Of a stretch of 64,000 nucleotides of DNA, positions 38,101-48,099 are shown in pieces. Every line of letters begins with the position of its first letter. Position 1 is the first letter of the stretch. Location: contig CM040452.1 of the NCBI GenBank assembly GCA_022749755.1, positions 2,188,350-2,252,349 of the forward strand, in the 5' to 3' direction. This DNA is from Azadirachta indica (lineage: Eukaryota > Streptophyta > Magnoliopsida > Sapindales > Meliaceae). A program made the position numbers and the translations under genes. The notes below the pieces were generated by a model, which worked only from the letters and a program-made list of their open reading frames with translations, made no database searches and was not told the DNA's origin.

Positions 38101-38872
38101 TAAACGTGAAGGTGATAACTGGCCGTGGTGTTTCTTAAGTATATGCCTGTGTTAAAAAAATGAATAGTTGAATATTTTATGATTAAAAAATTGATTGCAT
38201 GTAACACGATGCACGTCGGTGAATTCTTTTATTGAATTTCTCCGCATTGCAACGAAATCATATGCATTATTTTTTCATTTAGGCATAGAAAAAGGAAATC
38301 CCACCCGAATGGAAATAATATAGATTTAGTCCGTCCACATATATGTTAATGTCATATATTCAGCAAATAGAATGCCTCGTTATTTGAGATCAAAGCATTT
38401 GGACGTATGCCCCGTTTTTCCTTTTTTCTTATTGCAAATTCAATCAGAAATTTTAAAATTTTACGTTAAAAGAAAAGAGTAATTTTCCAGTTTTAAATAA
38501 TATTTCACTTGGTGAACTAATTAATTTTAATAGCCATATTTATTGATATATATCGGATATGCCTATCTTTTGTTGAAAGTTCCGCTCTATTACTAAATAA
38601 CAATAACTAGCCGTTAACTCTAACGCTCTTAAGGATAAAATACTAATAATGAATTGAGATAAATCTATATTACTGTTTTGTTAAAAAAAAAATAGGTAAA
38701 CTAAGTATGGTTATAATCTAACATAGGTAGATGTAGAAGCTTTTATGAAAACTAAACACGTATTTTTCTTGAAATTTTTAGAAATCTACAATTAATTTTC
38801 AACAATTTCTTTTAATTTCATTTTATTTTACTTCAAAAGTTAAAATTAAAAAAATAAAAAGCGTAAATTAGA
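32101..38872. other. Noncoding mosaic of unit A with internal duplications
   Basis: No genes. 32230-32935 matches 55545-56210 of unit B. A block at ~32938-33520 is repeated at ~36657-37240. A block at ~36033-36425 is repeated at ~37340-37745. A block at ~35625-35860 is repeated at ~38630-38850. 33540-35880 matches 57715-60130 of unit B. B holds each of these blocks once, so A gained copies, probably by unequal exchange, with one copy lacking the middle segment. Confidence 0.75.
33904..34323. mobile_element. MITE (family 1), unit A insertion
   Basis: The left end reads TAGTGTTTGTTTGGTATAAC and the right end in reverse complement TAAGTGTCCGTTTATTTTGA. The roughly 420-bp interior is A/T-rich. 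Unit B has an uninterrupted sequence at the same place near 58123 (AATAACTTAGTCCC). A relative lies at 59370-59800. No coding capacity. Confidence 0.7.
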
Positions 38873-39549
38873 AAAAATGGCTTATGAATTTCTAAGGTTT
38901 GACTTATTGGACTGATTAGTCCCAATAATTTCAAAAATATCAAATTAAAGTCTCATTTATTTTAAAATGATGAATATACTCTTATTTAATCATAGTTATC
39001 TAAAAAACTTATTTTTAAATTCTTAATTAAAACTAAATAAAGAATGATGAGTATTATTCTATAACTTACTAATAATTAAGTACTTACGCATATAATATAA
39101 GTAAAATATAAATTTATTTTATTTTACAATATATTAACAATCAATGGTAATTACGTATTAGAAATTAAATATTTATTGATAAGATTATTAACAAAATAGA
39201 AATTTATAAATAAATATATTATAATAAAATATTTTATGATTATATTACAATCTAAATAAAATATATTTATATGTAGCGAAAATATATATAATATAATAAA
39301 AATAAAACATATTATCTGTAAAATAAATAAAGATAATATATTAATAAATATTAGAGTGCTATAAAATAATACTATTATGTGGTTTATTAATGTATTTTTT
39401 ATATAAATATATTATATTTTATCAAATTTTAAGAGTTTAATAGTTATTTTTAATAAATAACTATTATTGTAAAGGGTTATATTTATTATTTTAAAATAAA
39501 TTAAAATTTTTATAAGTATTTTTGAACCTATTAAAACTAATCAGTTTAA
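38873..39549. mobile_element. ~0.7 kb foldback/TIR element, copy 2, upstream of TPS copy A
   Basis: Colinear over almost its full length with 12886-13587, including GGACTGATTAGTCC near the left end and AACTAATCAGTTT near the right. The last ~40 bp of the right arm are missing. It ends about 280 bp before the TATA box of TPS copy A and is absent from the TPS copy B promoter. Confidence 0.82.
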
Positions 39550-39826
39550 AACAATAAATATACATTTTAAAAGGTTAGAATTGATAATGTTCACTCAAAA
39601 CCTTCAAAATATATTGCAGCCAATATTATATAAAGTAATATATTATCTGAATATTGTTTTGTTTATAAACAAATTGTTTGCATGGGACAAGATCCCGTTC
39701 AGGCCTTTGATATGCAGACAGATACATTTTACGAAGACATAATCACCTCTTTCCTAACTGAAACTGCTAATTAGTTAATAACTGATAATCATAATTTTTT
39801 ACTCCTACAAAGGTCTAATGTTAGCC

Positions 39827-39834
39827 TATAAATA
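39827..39834 (+). promoter_or_regulatory. TATA box of TPS copy A
   Basis: TATAAATA within GCCTATAAATAAGGC, 91 bp before the start codon and identical in TPS copy B. Confidence 0.7.
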
Positions 39835-39917
39835 AGGCTACATTGAAGCTACGTATAGTTCATCTATTGGCCTTTGCTCTATATTGTTCTTCGAGCAGTA
39901 AGTATACCAATCCAAGC

Positions 39918-42871
39918 ATGTCCAACGTCCATGAAAATTGTCGTCCACTGGCAAACTTTCGTCCTTCAATATGGAAAGACACTTTCGATTCCATGTCCTC
40001 ACCTAAGTTGGTAAAAATATTCTCTCTCTTTCTTAATTAATTACATTCTAACTTAGATAGACGAAGTAAAGCTCAATTGAGCATGTCTTGTTTGTTTGTT
40101 AATGCAGGAACTTGAATATGATAAGCAGTTTGAAGAGCTGAAAGAACAGGTGACGGAAATGTTTACTGCTGCTTCTATCGATGATCCAGTAAAGGAAGTT
40201 ATTCTCATCAACTCGCTATGCCGTCTTGGTGTATCACATCACTTTCAGACTGAGATTGAACAACGATTACGTTATATTTTTGAAGCGCATCCTAATCTTG
40301 CTGTTGAGAATGACTATGATTTATACACTGTCGCTCTTATATTTCGAATTTTCAGACAGCACGGTTTCAAAATGCCGTGTGGTAAGTGTACGCACTTATA
40401 AATATATATGTCTGTATCTTAAACTATAACGTAACAATAAAAGATATCAGGGTTGCTTCACATATTATAGTTTTGCATCCTTTTAATGGAAACAATTAGT
40501 TAAATAAACATTATACACACACGACACAGTACAATGAAAGATATTGATAATCACCTTTGCATATGATACTGATAAATCACAATGGATAATGTATCAGGTG
40601 TGTTTAACAGATATAAAGAGTCGGATGGTAAATTTAAGGAAAGTTTAATAAGCGATGTCAGGGGGATGTTAAGTTTGTACGAAGCTACACAATTGAGAGT
40701 ACACGAAGAAGACGTTCTAGAGGAGGCCCTCACTTTCACAACGGCTCATCTGAAGAGAATATCCTTGGCTCCAAACACAAGCCCTCAATTAGCAAAACAC
40801 ATAACTGAAGCCCTGGAGCAGCCCTTCCACACAGGTGTGCCAAGACATGAGGAACTCAAATATATTTCTTTCTACGAGCATGAAGAATCTAGAAATGACA
40901 CTCTACTGAAGTTTGCAAAATTTGATTTCAATCGTGTACAATTACTGCACAAACAAGAGTTGAGCTACCTTACAAGGTACATATATAGTTAATTGTAGAT
41001 TTGTATATCTAGAATATATATTTAATTAGGAATATTATTTAATAAGTTTTCATTTTTAATTTATTGCAGATGGTGGAAAGATTTAAACTTTGCGTCAACA
41101 TATTTTTATATGAGAGATAGACTTGTGGAGATGTACCTATGGAGTTTCGCACAACATTATGAGCCTTGTTACTCAAGTGCTCGGGTGATATTTACCAAAA
41201 TATTTATGATACAAATGGCTATGGATGATACATACGATGCTTATGGTTTATTTGATGAACTCCGATGTTTTACAGATGCAATAGAACGGTTTGTATATAC
41301 ATGTACATTAACTCTATCATTAATTAATGAGAGAATTATAAAGATACTAAAACATACATTTAATCATAGAAATTATACATATTTTTACTTTCAGGTGGGA
41401 CGTCGCTGCCCTTAATCAATTGCCGGATTATATGAAACCTCTATATAGCTCTGTTTTGACTCTTTTTGAAGAATTAAATAATGAAATGACCAAGGAAGGA
41501 AGATCTTATAGCGTCTCATATACAAAGGAAATGGTAATTGATTTTATCTCTTCCTTTCGAAATATATATATATATAATTGCTACATTTTCATAACTTGAT
41601 ATTTTTGTTGTTAAAATTATTAGATGAAAGAAGTTATTAGAGCATATTTCGTTGAGGCTCGATGGTCCCACGAAGGTTTTGTGCCATCATTTGATGAGCG
41701 GATGAGCAATGCATTAATTACAGCATGTTGTGTTCTTGCTCCCGCCTCAGCATTTATAGGAATTAAAGAAATTGCAGGAATCCATGCTTATGAGTGGCTA
41801 CAAAGTAAACCAAAAGTTATGATATCTTCGTTTAAAATCCTTCGTCTCATAGCTGATTTTGTATCTCACAAGGTATGTTATGTTGACTGCTCACTCATGT
41901 GAAAGTTAGCGTGTGTATGTACATATATATACATATACACATACATACATACATGCGTAATTATACATACATATATATTTATATATTGTCTTTAAAGTGT
42001 GAAAATTCATAACTTTCTAAAATACGGATTTGAGAAAGTCTAAATAAATTTATTGCACTGGTAATTAATTCACATCAAATCATATTTTTTTATTTTAAAT
42101 CTGCATATAATTATTCAAGTTTGCTTCTGGAAAATAGGGACGTCTTCTAGAAAAAAAGCCTATACATACATATATGCATACAATACACACACACACACAC
42201 ACTAGATAGTTTCCATTTAAAATTATGGTATAGTTTTAAAATCTCAATTAAAGCCTTGATTGGCAAGTGAAATTGAATGAATATGTTTGGCAATTAATCA
42301 TAAATTCGAAAATTAGTTAAATTTAATATCTTATTGAGAAATTAATATTCTTTAATTTTTTTATTTTATATATTAAAAACCGATTTGCATTCTTTTATGA
42401 ATCATTTGTTTAAAAATAATACCAACTAAACAAGTATTTTATCTATTTTCATAAAATAAAAATAAAATTAGCAAATGGAAAGCGATTAATTGTGAAGAAA
42501 CACGTATTTACTATGTTTTTTAAACAAAATGAAAGAATAACAATTCCAAAATAGAGTTAATATCTGACACTTACTTACAGGATGAGCAAAAGAGGGGGCA
42601 TGTTGCCTCTGTCGTAGAATCTTACATGAAGGAATATGGAACCTCAAGGACGGAAACAGGTGAAAGGTTTAAAATAATGATTACAAATTTATGGAAGGAT
42701 ATAAATGAAGAATGCATAAGGCCAACAATTGTTCCATTGCAATTAATTAATCCAATTGTTAACGTCGCACGTATAGCGGAAGTTTTTTACAAAGAGGTTG
42801 ATGGTATAACAAATCCAGAGTATGTGAAAGACTTCGTCAGAAAACTGTTCGTTGATCCAATACCTCTTTAA
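39918..42871 (+). CDS. Type-a terpene synthase (probable sesquiterpene synthase), copy A
   Basis: Seven exons: 39918-40010, 40108-40381, 40598-40976, 41070-41288, 41395-41533, 41624-41872, 42581-42871. All have GT-AG borders and sum to 1,644 bp, 547 aa. The seven-exon layout and length are typical of angiosperm TPS-a enzymes, which cyclise farnesyl diphosphate in the cytosol. RPLANFRPSIW (residues 9-19) is the R(P)x8W motif. It sits at the very start, so there is no plastid transit peptide. RDR is at 264-266 and DDTYD (DDxxD, Mg2+ binding) at 301-305. The second metal motif reads ADFVSHKDE (445-453): Ser449 and Glu453 are present but the usual Asp/Asn is Ala445. Near the C-terminus DGIT replaces the usual DGYT. 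The start is the first ATG; the open frame further upstream has no ATG. The frame is intact. The product cannot be predicted and the altered motif makes activity uncertain. Confidence 0.93.
41873..42580 (+). other. Intron 6 of TPS copy A, with microsatellites
   Basis: 708 bp, against 278 bp in copy B. The extra sequence includes ATAC-type repeats near 41920-41970 and (CA)n at 42185-42202. No coding content. Confidence 0.8.
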
Positions 42872-43521
42872 GAATTGAATACTTGATGGCTGCCACAGAC
42901 TGCAACATGCTGCTGTTGTTGGAGTTATGTTTATGGCTGTTGGCTTTTACTTTGCTGTGCTGGTTGCTTTTGTTTGTATTGGTGTTGCTATAGCTGCTGG
43001 TTGTTGCTGCTGTTGTGAAATGCAACCTACTACTATTGCGTTATTTTATTTTATTTTATTTTATTTTATTTTCTGTGGCTCGTGTTGCAGTTATGTTTGG
43101 TGCAATTTGTCGCTGTTGGTATTTGGTGTTGGAGTTATGCATTAATTGTATTCCTTTGTCATTTTTGGATATTATTGTTCTTTTTCCTTTCTTTACTTAA
43201 TAAATCTCTTTAAGCTTCACACTTAGAGAGTACTTATTAAAAAAAGTTGAACTAGGTGTATTTTTTTAACAATTTTTTAAACTAGTCTGCTTTTGTTATA
43301 AATATTTTAAAAAAAAAAAGAGAGAGAAAGAAACACTAATACCCTCTAACTCACTATATGTGGCACTTGAATCGCAAACCTCTTGTATCACCTTTAGACA
43401 TTTTAATAATTAAATTAATTAATACCCACACTTAGGAGATAGAGAAAAAGAATAAAGAAAAAGAATAACAAGGAAACCACCCACTTACTGTATTATCTTA
43501 ACTCCAACACCAGCCACAAAA
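42872..43521 (+). other. TPS copy A 3' flank and end of unit A
   Basis: Includes the probable 3' UTR; conserved with 63428-64000. Open frames such as 42927-43145 are low-complexity Cys/Phe translations and are not supported as genes. Confidence 0.6.
43041..43071. repeat. (TTATT)n microsatellite in TPS copy A 3' flank
   Basis: About six TTATT units just after a region rich in CTG/TTG. Copy B lacks this expansion. Confidence 0.85.
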
Positions 43522-44547
43522 AAAATAACTCGTATACTTCAATACAGTAATTATTTAATTTATTATCTTATAAGTCTAATTTAAATCTAACACGTCTAAT
43601 ATATATATAGTTTTCAAATTTTCTTGAACCATTAATATTTATATTAATTAACGTCTTAATTACTTTATTTATTTATTTTTTATTTTTTTAATTATTGAAA
43701 TTAATTTACCAGCTAGCGCCTAGTTGTTCTGCTTGCGAGGTGCTACAAAAGCAAAAACAAAAAAAATACAAAACATATGAAATGCTAACAACATTGCATT
43801 TGCTGTTTGATTTCCCCAGTGATTGTATGAATTATTATATCGTATAGTGTAATACTGTGGTGATTCTGTTGACATTTTTAAAATCGATAGATGTTTTAAT
43901 GGAATAAAAATAGACAATTATACATATAAGTCAGATTATTAAAAGTATTATATTGTTTCTTTCTTTAATGTCTTACTGCAACTAAGGTTTTATACTAATC
44001 TAACCTTCAAGATATAATAAAAGTTTCATAAAATTATATTCTCAATATAAAACCCTATAATAATTTATTTTCTAGTAAAAACTATATAAACCGTAAATCT
44101 TTTGTTGTAGTTGTGAGATATCTTCAAGAATATGCACCATCTGTCTATAGTTTAAAATTTTTTTAGCGATGGGTATGTTACAGAATAAAATTATCATTAA
44201 TTAACTATTAAATTATAATTTTGTAACTAACAAATACATATAAATAATATATAAATACTGATCCACTAAACTATAATTCATCGTCAAAATATAAGTAAAT
44301 AAATAAATATTGGTTGCACAACTTATGATATATTTAATGGTTAATTATATTTGATTTATTTCAATATTTCGACAATGTTATTTGTGTATAATTTTTTTAA
44401 ATTTTAATAAAATTGAGTAAATTTCAAGGGAATACATCATTCATGTATTAATTAGGAAAGGAAAAAGTAGTAAATAGTAAAGAAGATATTTTGGAGAAAA
44501 AATTAGAATGAATTTTTTTCTTCACGTGTTATATGTGTTAGAGAAAT
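43522..44547. other. Noncoding left part of unit B
   Basis: Matches 25316-26320 of unit A with scattered substitutions and small indels. No genes. Confidence 0.7.
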
Positions 44548-44842
44548 TTTATATTTTTAATTTTTACCAATTCTTATATATATATATATATATATAACTA
44601 TCCATTCTTGAATTTTACTTACTAAGACCACTTGCCTTTAGGAAAGGTGCTAAAAAAATGCTGAAAATAGGAATAAACTTCCATTCAATCATCGAGCTGG
44701 ATCGAAACCTTTTTACGCCCATTGGACACAAAGTTCTCAGGTTCTTATTGTGATTTGAAAATTTTTGGTAATAAATTTGTATAGAGCTTGATAAACTATT
44801 ATACTGAATATGTGACTTTTTTAACTTTTTATTGTAATAGAG

Positions 44843-45390
44843 TGACAATTCCAATGAACGTCAAAATTTTGTGAATCATTTTCATGAGACGCATTACAAT
44901 GAAAAAAATGGGTGGATTAATTCGGAAGTAGAAAAAGCGCATGTAAGTTCATTATTTGTTTATTTCATTTAAATTAAATTCATTTTTTAATTTTGAAATT
45001 ATTGTGTTTATAATTTAATATATTTTGAAATAGGAAAAAATGATGGAGATACAATAATTGTCGCTTGAAGCGGGATTTTAGCCAGTTAGTGACGAGGAAA
45101 TTTGTCATCACGTATTCGGCAATCAATCATGCTATTATAGGGGGCTTGCCAAACTGAAACGAGCGCATGATATGGATCAAGGCTTTTCCACTAACGATGG
45201 ATATTTACGTGGTGAGTTATAATCAACTCGACTTGAATTGAAGGGTACAAAATCTGAGTTGTAGGATACAAGATCTCGCTTAATAATTACTGAAAATATG
45301 TTACAGACTTATGCGAGTCAATTGAAACATGTTACATCTTTTCTATCAAAGTTAGCACCAGATCGATTTCCTCATTCACATTCTTCTTAG
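44843..45390 (+). pseudogene. PTTA/En-Spm-type transposon protein relic
   Basis: Reads FHETHYNEKNGWINSEVEKA, then after an intron-like gap SDEEICHHVFGNQSCYYRGL, with a final line LKHVTSFLSKLAPDRFPHS and a stop at 45390. The EEIC..VFG....YYRGL line matches the recalled DEIC..VLG....YV.GLG motif of the plant PTTA/En/Spm family. In-frame stops occur before PVSDEE and after RGEL. This is a C-terminal fragment. Confidence 0.75.
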
Positions 45391-45724
45391 TTGTAATAAT
45401 ATCTTTTTTTATGGATCAATATTTGTGATGATATTTAAATTAATGTGTAATAAATTTCATTTAATCTTTTAATTTAATTAATCTTTATGTTTAATATTAA
45501 TCCATTTAATTTTAATTATTATTGATTAATTAGATTAATATACATAAAATTTATATTATTATGACAGCAAAAATTAAATATTAAAAATGAAATTTCGGCT
45601 AACAAATTATTTTCATTACAAATTGAGTATTAGCGACGACAATAATATTTGTCATCTAAAGTTATATTAGTTGTTTTTAGCTACGACAAGTAGCTATCGT
45701 TGAAATCTTTTTTACCCTTGAAAC

Positions 45725-46445
45725 ATGAAATAGCGACAACCAAAATGTTGTCGCCAAATAATATTTTAGCAATAATAGGACCATATTAGCGACAACATAA
45801 TGTTGCCGCCAAAATATATTTTAGCGACGACACTATGTTGTTGCCAAAAGAATTTTTAGCGACGACCGCATGTTGTCGCCAAAATAGTTTTTTGCGACGA
45901 TAAAATGTTGCCACAAAAAGACTTTTTAGCGACGATATTGAGTTGCCGCAAACGCACATTCTAGCGACGACAGCTTGTTGTCGCCAAAAGATTTTTTCGC
46001 GACGACAGTGGTTGCCGCAAAAACACATTTTGGCAACGACAGCATGTTGCTGCCAAAAGACTTTTTAGTGACAACAATGAGTTGCCGCCAAAATAGGCAT
46101 TGGCGACGATAGTATGTTGTCGCAAAAACTTGTTTTTGCGACGACAGTATGTTGTCGCAAAAACAAGTTTTTGCGGCAACACAGTTAGTCGCTAGTACCT
46201 CCTTTAGCGATGACAACGTGTTGTCACTAAAAGTTCATTTTAGCGACGACATCTTCTTAGGCGACAACGTTATGGTGACAACATATTTTGTCGCTGATTT
46301 GCTTTTTGGTGACAATATTTATGTTGTCGCTAATAGCGTTGGCGGCGACATCCACATGTCGTCGCTAAAACTTTTAGCGACCAGCAATTGGTGACGACAT
46401 GGATTTCATCGCTAATACCTTTGGCGACGACTTTCTATTGTCGCT
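45725..46445. repeat. CACTA subterminal repeats (GCGACGAC type)
   Basis: More than a dozen degenerate, mostly inverted units built from TAGCGACGAC and TTGTCGCCAAAA, spaced about 30-45 bp. Both strands appear open in several frames (for example 45786-46216 on the minus strand), but those frames only translate the repeat and should not be called genes. Such arrays are typical transposase-binding subterminal regions of plant CACTA elements. Confidence 0.8.
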
Positions 46446-47512
46446 AAAAACAGTTTTTGTTGTAGTGGTATGAGAGATACATACTCATCAATTTTTTTGT
46501 TTATAATATATTATGCTTATATAACATGAAAAAGAATTAAGAATACATTTAAAAAAGTTTGTAAAATAGCATTCTAAAAATTATAAGAATGTTGTTTTTC
46601 AAAATAATTTTTCTAAGTACAGAAAACGTTTTAGTAGTAGTTTGTGTTAAAATAATTTTCTAAAAAAAATAGTAAATGTGTCTTATTTAAGAGATTTATG
46701 TACAACTAAAAAAATTACATGTACTACTTATAAAAATATATAAAAAAGATCGGATTTTACATGATTCTTTTAATTAATTCTTTTCAACAACCTTTAAATA
46801 ATATCATTTACCATTTTTCTCTCACAAACTCTTTAAATTAAAGACTAAATTACTCATTCTCACTTTTAAATTTTGTACATATCAATTTTGTTTCTAAAAT
46901 TACTCGAAATTATGACATAAATTTCTTTGCTTCGAGGAATATTGGACTAAAATTCAACCATATAGAATTTATGAAATTATTGTTATATCCATTTGTATCT
47001 TCCAGATAAATATATTAGAATTTATGATATATATTTATTTATTTATTTTGCTTCAAGTAAATGATTATTTAATTAAGAGTTGTTTACTTAATTAATTAAA
47101 AATCTTTTTGAAATTCTATTTAATTGAGCTTCATGCAAAATACTTTACATGTCAATTTTAGAACGGAACAACACTCCTAAAACGAATAATATTACTTTAA
47201 TAAATATTTATCAAATACTCCATTTCTTTTTTCACCTTCAACTTCAAGTCTAACAATGTAGGGACTAATTGTAAAAATTGGCCAACAAGTATTCCAATTT
47301 GTTGGTTTTCAAAAGTTCAGGGACAAAAATATATCCGTACAACAAATCAGCCATTCTAGTAATCACAACGTTGCCAGGTCTAATAAACTCGATCCATAAC
47401 GCGTATTCTTTCTCCCGAAGTAAATATAAATATAAATATAAATATTATAAATAAATAAACATTAATTAATTTAATTATAAAATTCCTATATGAAAGAGGA
47501 GATCGACGCTGC

Positions 47513-47521
47513 TATATATAC
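47513..47521 (+). promoter_or_regulatory. Likely TATA box of the small Cys-rich gene, copy B
   Basis: TATATATAC about 70 bp before the ATG at 47583; same spacing as in copy A. Confidence 0.5.
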
Positions 47522-47582
47522 TACATCTCTTCTGATATAGTACTTATGCTTAATACATAAGTAAATCCAGATTATAGTTATA

Positions 47583-47931
47583 ATGAAGAACAATTACTAT
47601 TGGTGCAGTCACTGTCGTCTCAGATTTACTTCATGCGCTGTGAATTCTGATAATTCTCATAATCGTGGATTATTATTCATGTAAGTAATTAATTATTTAA
47701 ATTCTTATTTTTTTTTATTTTATTTCATTATTTTTATTTTAATATTGTACAAAGTTTTTAAAATTAATTAATTAATTTCTTGTTTAGGGTGAGTGCAGTT
47801 GTTGTCGTACCTGTGGGAAGCTAATCTCTGATTGTAGCAGCATCCGACGACAAAAACACAAGAAGGCGATGAGGCGCAGAAGAAGTAAAAGAATCAGAAA
47901 AATAAAAAACAGAGACTATTTCCAAGACTAG
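47583..47931 (+). CDS. Unrecognised 76-aa Cys-rich, zinc-ribbon-like basic protein (copy B, intact)
   Basis: Two exons, 47583-47680 (98 bp, strong GTAAGT donor) and 47799-47931 (133 bp, GTGCAG acceptor), give 76 aa. I do not recognise the gene. Cys8 and Cys11 (WCSHC) and Cys35 and Cys38 (CRTCG) form a CxxC-x23-CxxCG layout, like the zinc ribbon at the start of TFIIB/BRF-type factors. Extra Cys lie at 18, 34 and 45. Residues ~49-70 are very basic (RRQKHKK, RRRRSKRIRKIK), suggesting nucleic-acid binding or nuclear import. No TFIIB cyclin folds follow. A TATA box lies 70 bp upstream. The frame stays open across the splice and copy A keeps both splice sites, which argues for a real gene. It lies about 12.9 kb before TPS copy B. 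A second in-frame acceptor 12 bp upstream is possible. A chance frame cannot be excluded without transcript data. Confidence 0.55.
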
Positions 47932-48099
47932 AGTTGCTGTTGATTTTTCTAAGCAGTTTCAATTTAATTAATTAGGATTTTCTGGTATGTAATTACTAAT
48001 TACATGTATATTTAACCCCAATTACCTGGAAGTTAGTTTATGTAAATATATGGATGTAACAGTGTTATATTTAAATTGGCAAAATCATTCACCTATCAA

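Larger units (their letters stand above)
25316..43521. repeat. Tandem segmental duplication, unit A (~18.2 kb)
   Basis: Colinear with unit B (43522-64000). Anchor pairs: AATAACTCGTACACTTC at 25317 with AATAACTCGTATACTTC at ~43525; CCAGCTAGCGCCTAGTTGTTC near 25450 and 43710 (written as block, one base over exact core); small gene at 27470 and 47583; copia 5' LTR at 28083 and 50062; TPS start at 39918 and 60840; TPS 3' flank at 42872-43450 and 63428-64000. Unit A contains a small-gene pseudogene, truncated copia, mosaic noncoding DNA and an intact TPS gene. The right edge is set where the B left-edge homology begins. Confidence 0.92.
44548..46467 (+). mobile_element. CACTA transposon fragment, unit B only
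   Basis: It interrupts sequence continuous in unit A (26312-26350). The right end reads CAGTTTTTGTTGTAGTG, the complement of a CACTACAACAAAAACTG terminus. Preceding it are dense subterminal repeats (45725-46445) and a PTTA/En-Spm-type gene relic (44843-45390). The matching left CACTA end is not found. The left boundary runs into (TA)n at 44576-44597, so the element is truncated on that side. Confidence 0.75.

Noticed and set aside
39843..39917. N-terminal extension of TPS copy A (same in copy B at 60765) resembling a hydrophobic leader
   Set aside because: It begins at TTG with no ATG, lies directly after the TATA box, and TPS-a proteins start close to the R(P)x8W motif. Its conservation follows from the duplication.
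42927..43200. Cys/Phe-rich small open frames after TPS copy A (similar at 63497)
   Set aside because: They translate CTG/TTG and TTATT simple repeats and the frames are not conserved between the two copies.
45786..46394. Several overlapping open frames on both strands rich in FATT/RRK repeats
   Set aside because: They are translations of CACTA subterminal repeats; all frames are open only because the repeat unit lacks stops.
45725..46445. CRISPR-like array of short spaced repeats
   Set aside because: Units are degenerate and inverted, spacing is irregular, and the setting is a plant CACTA end.
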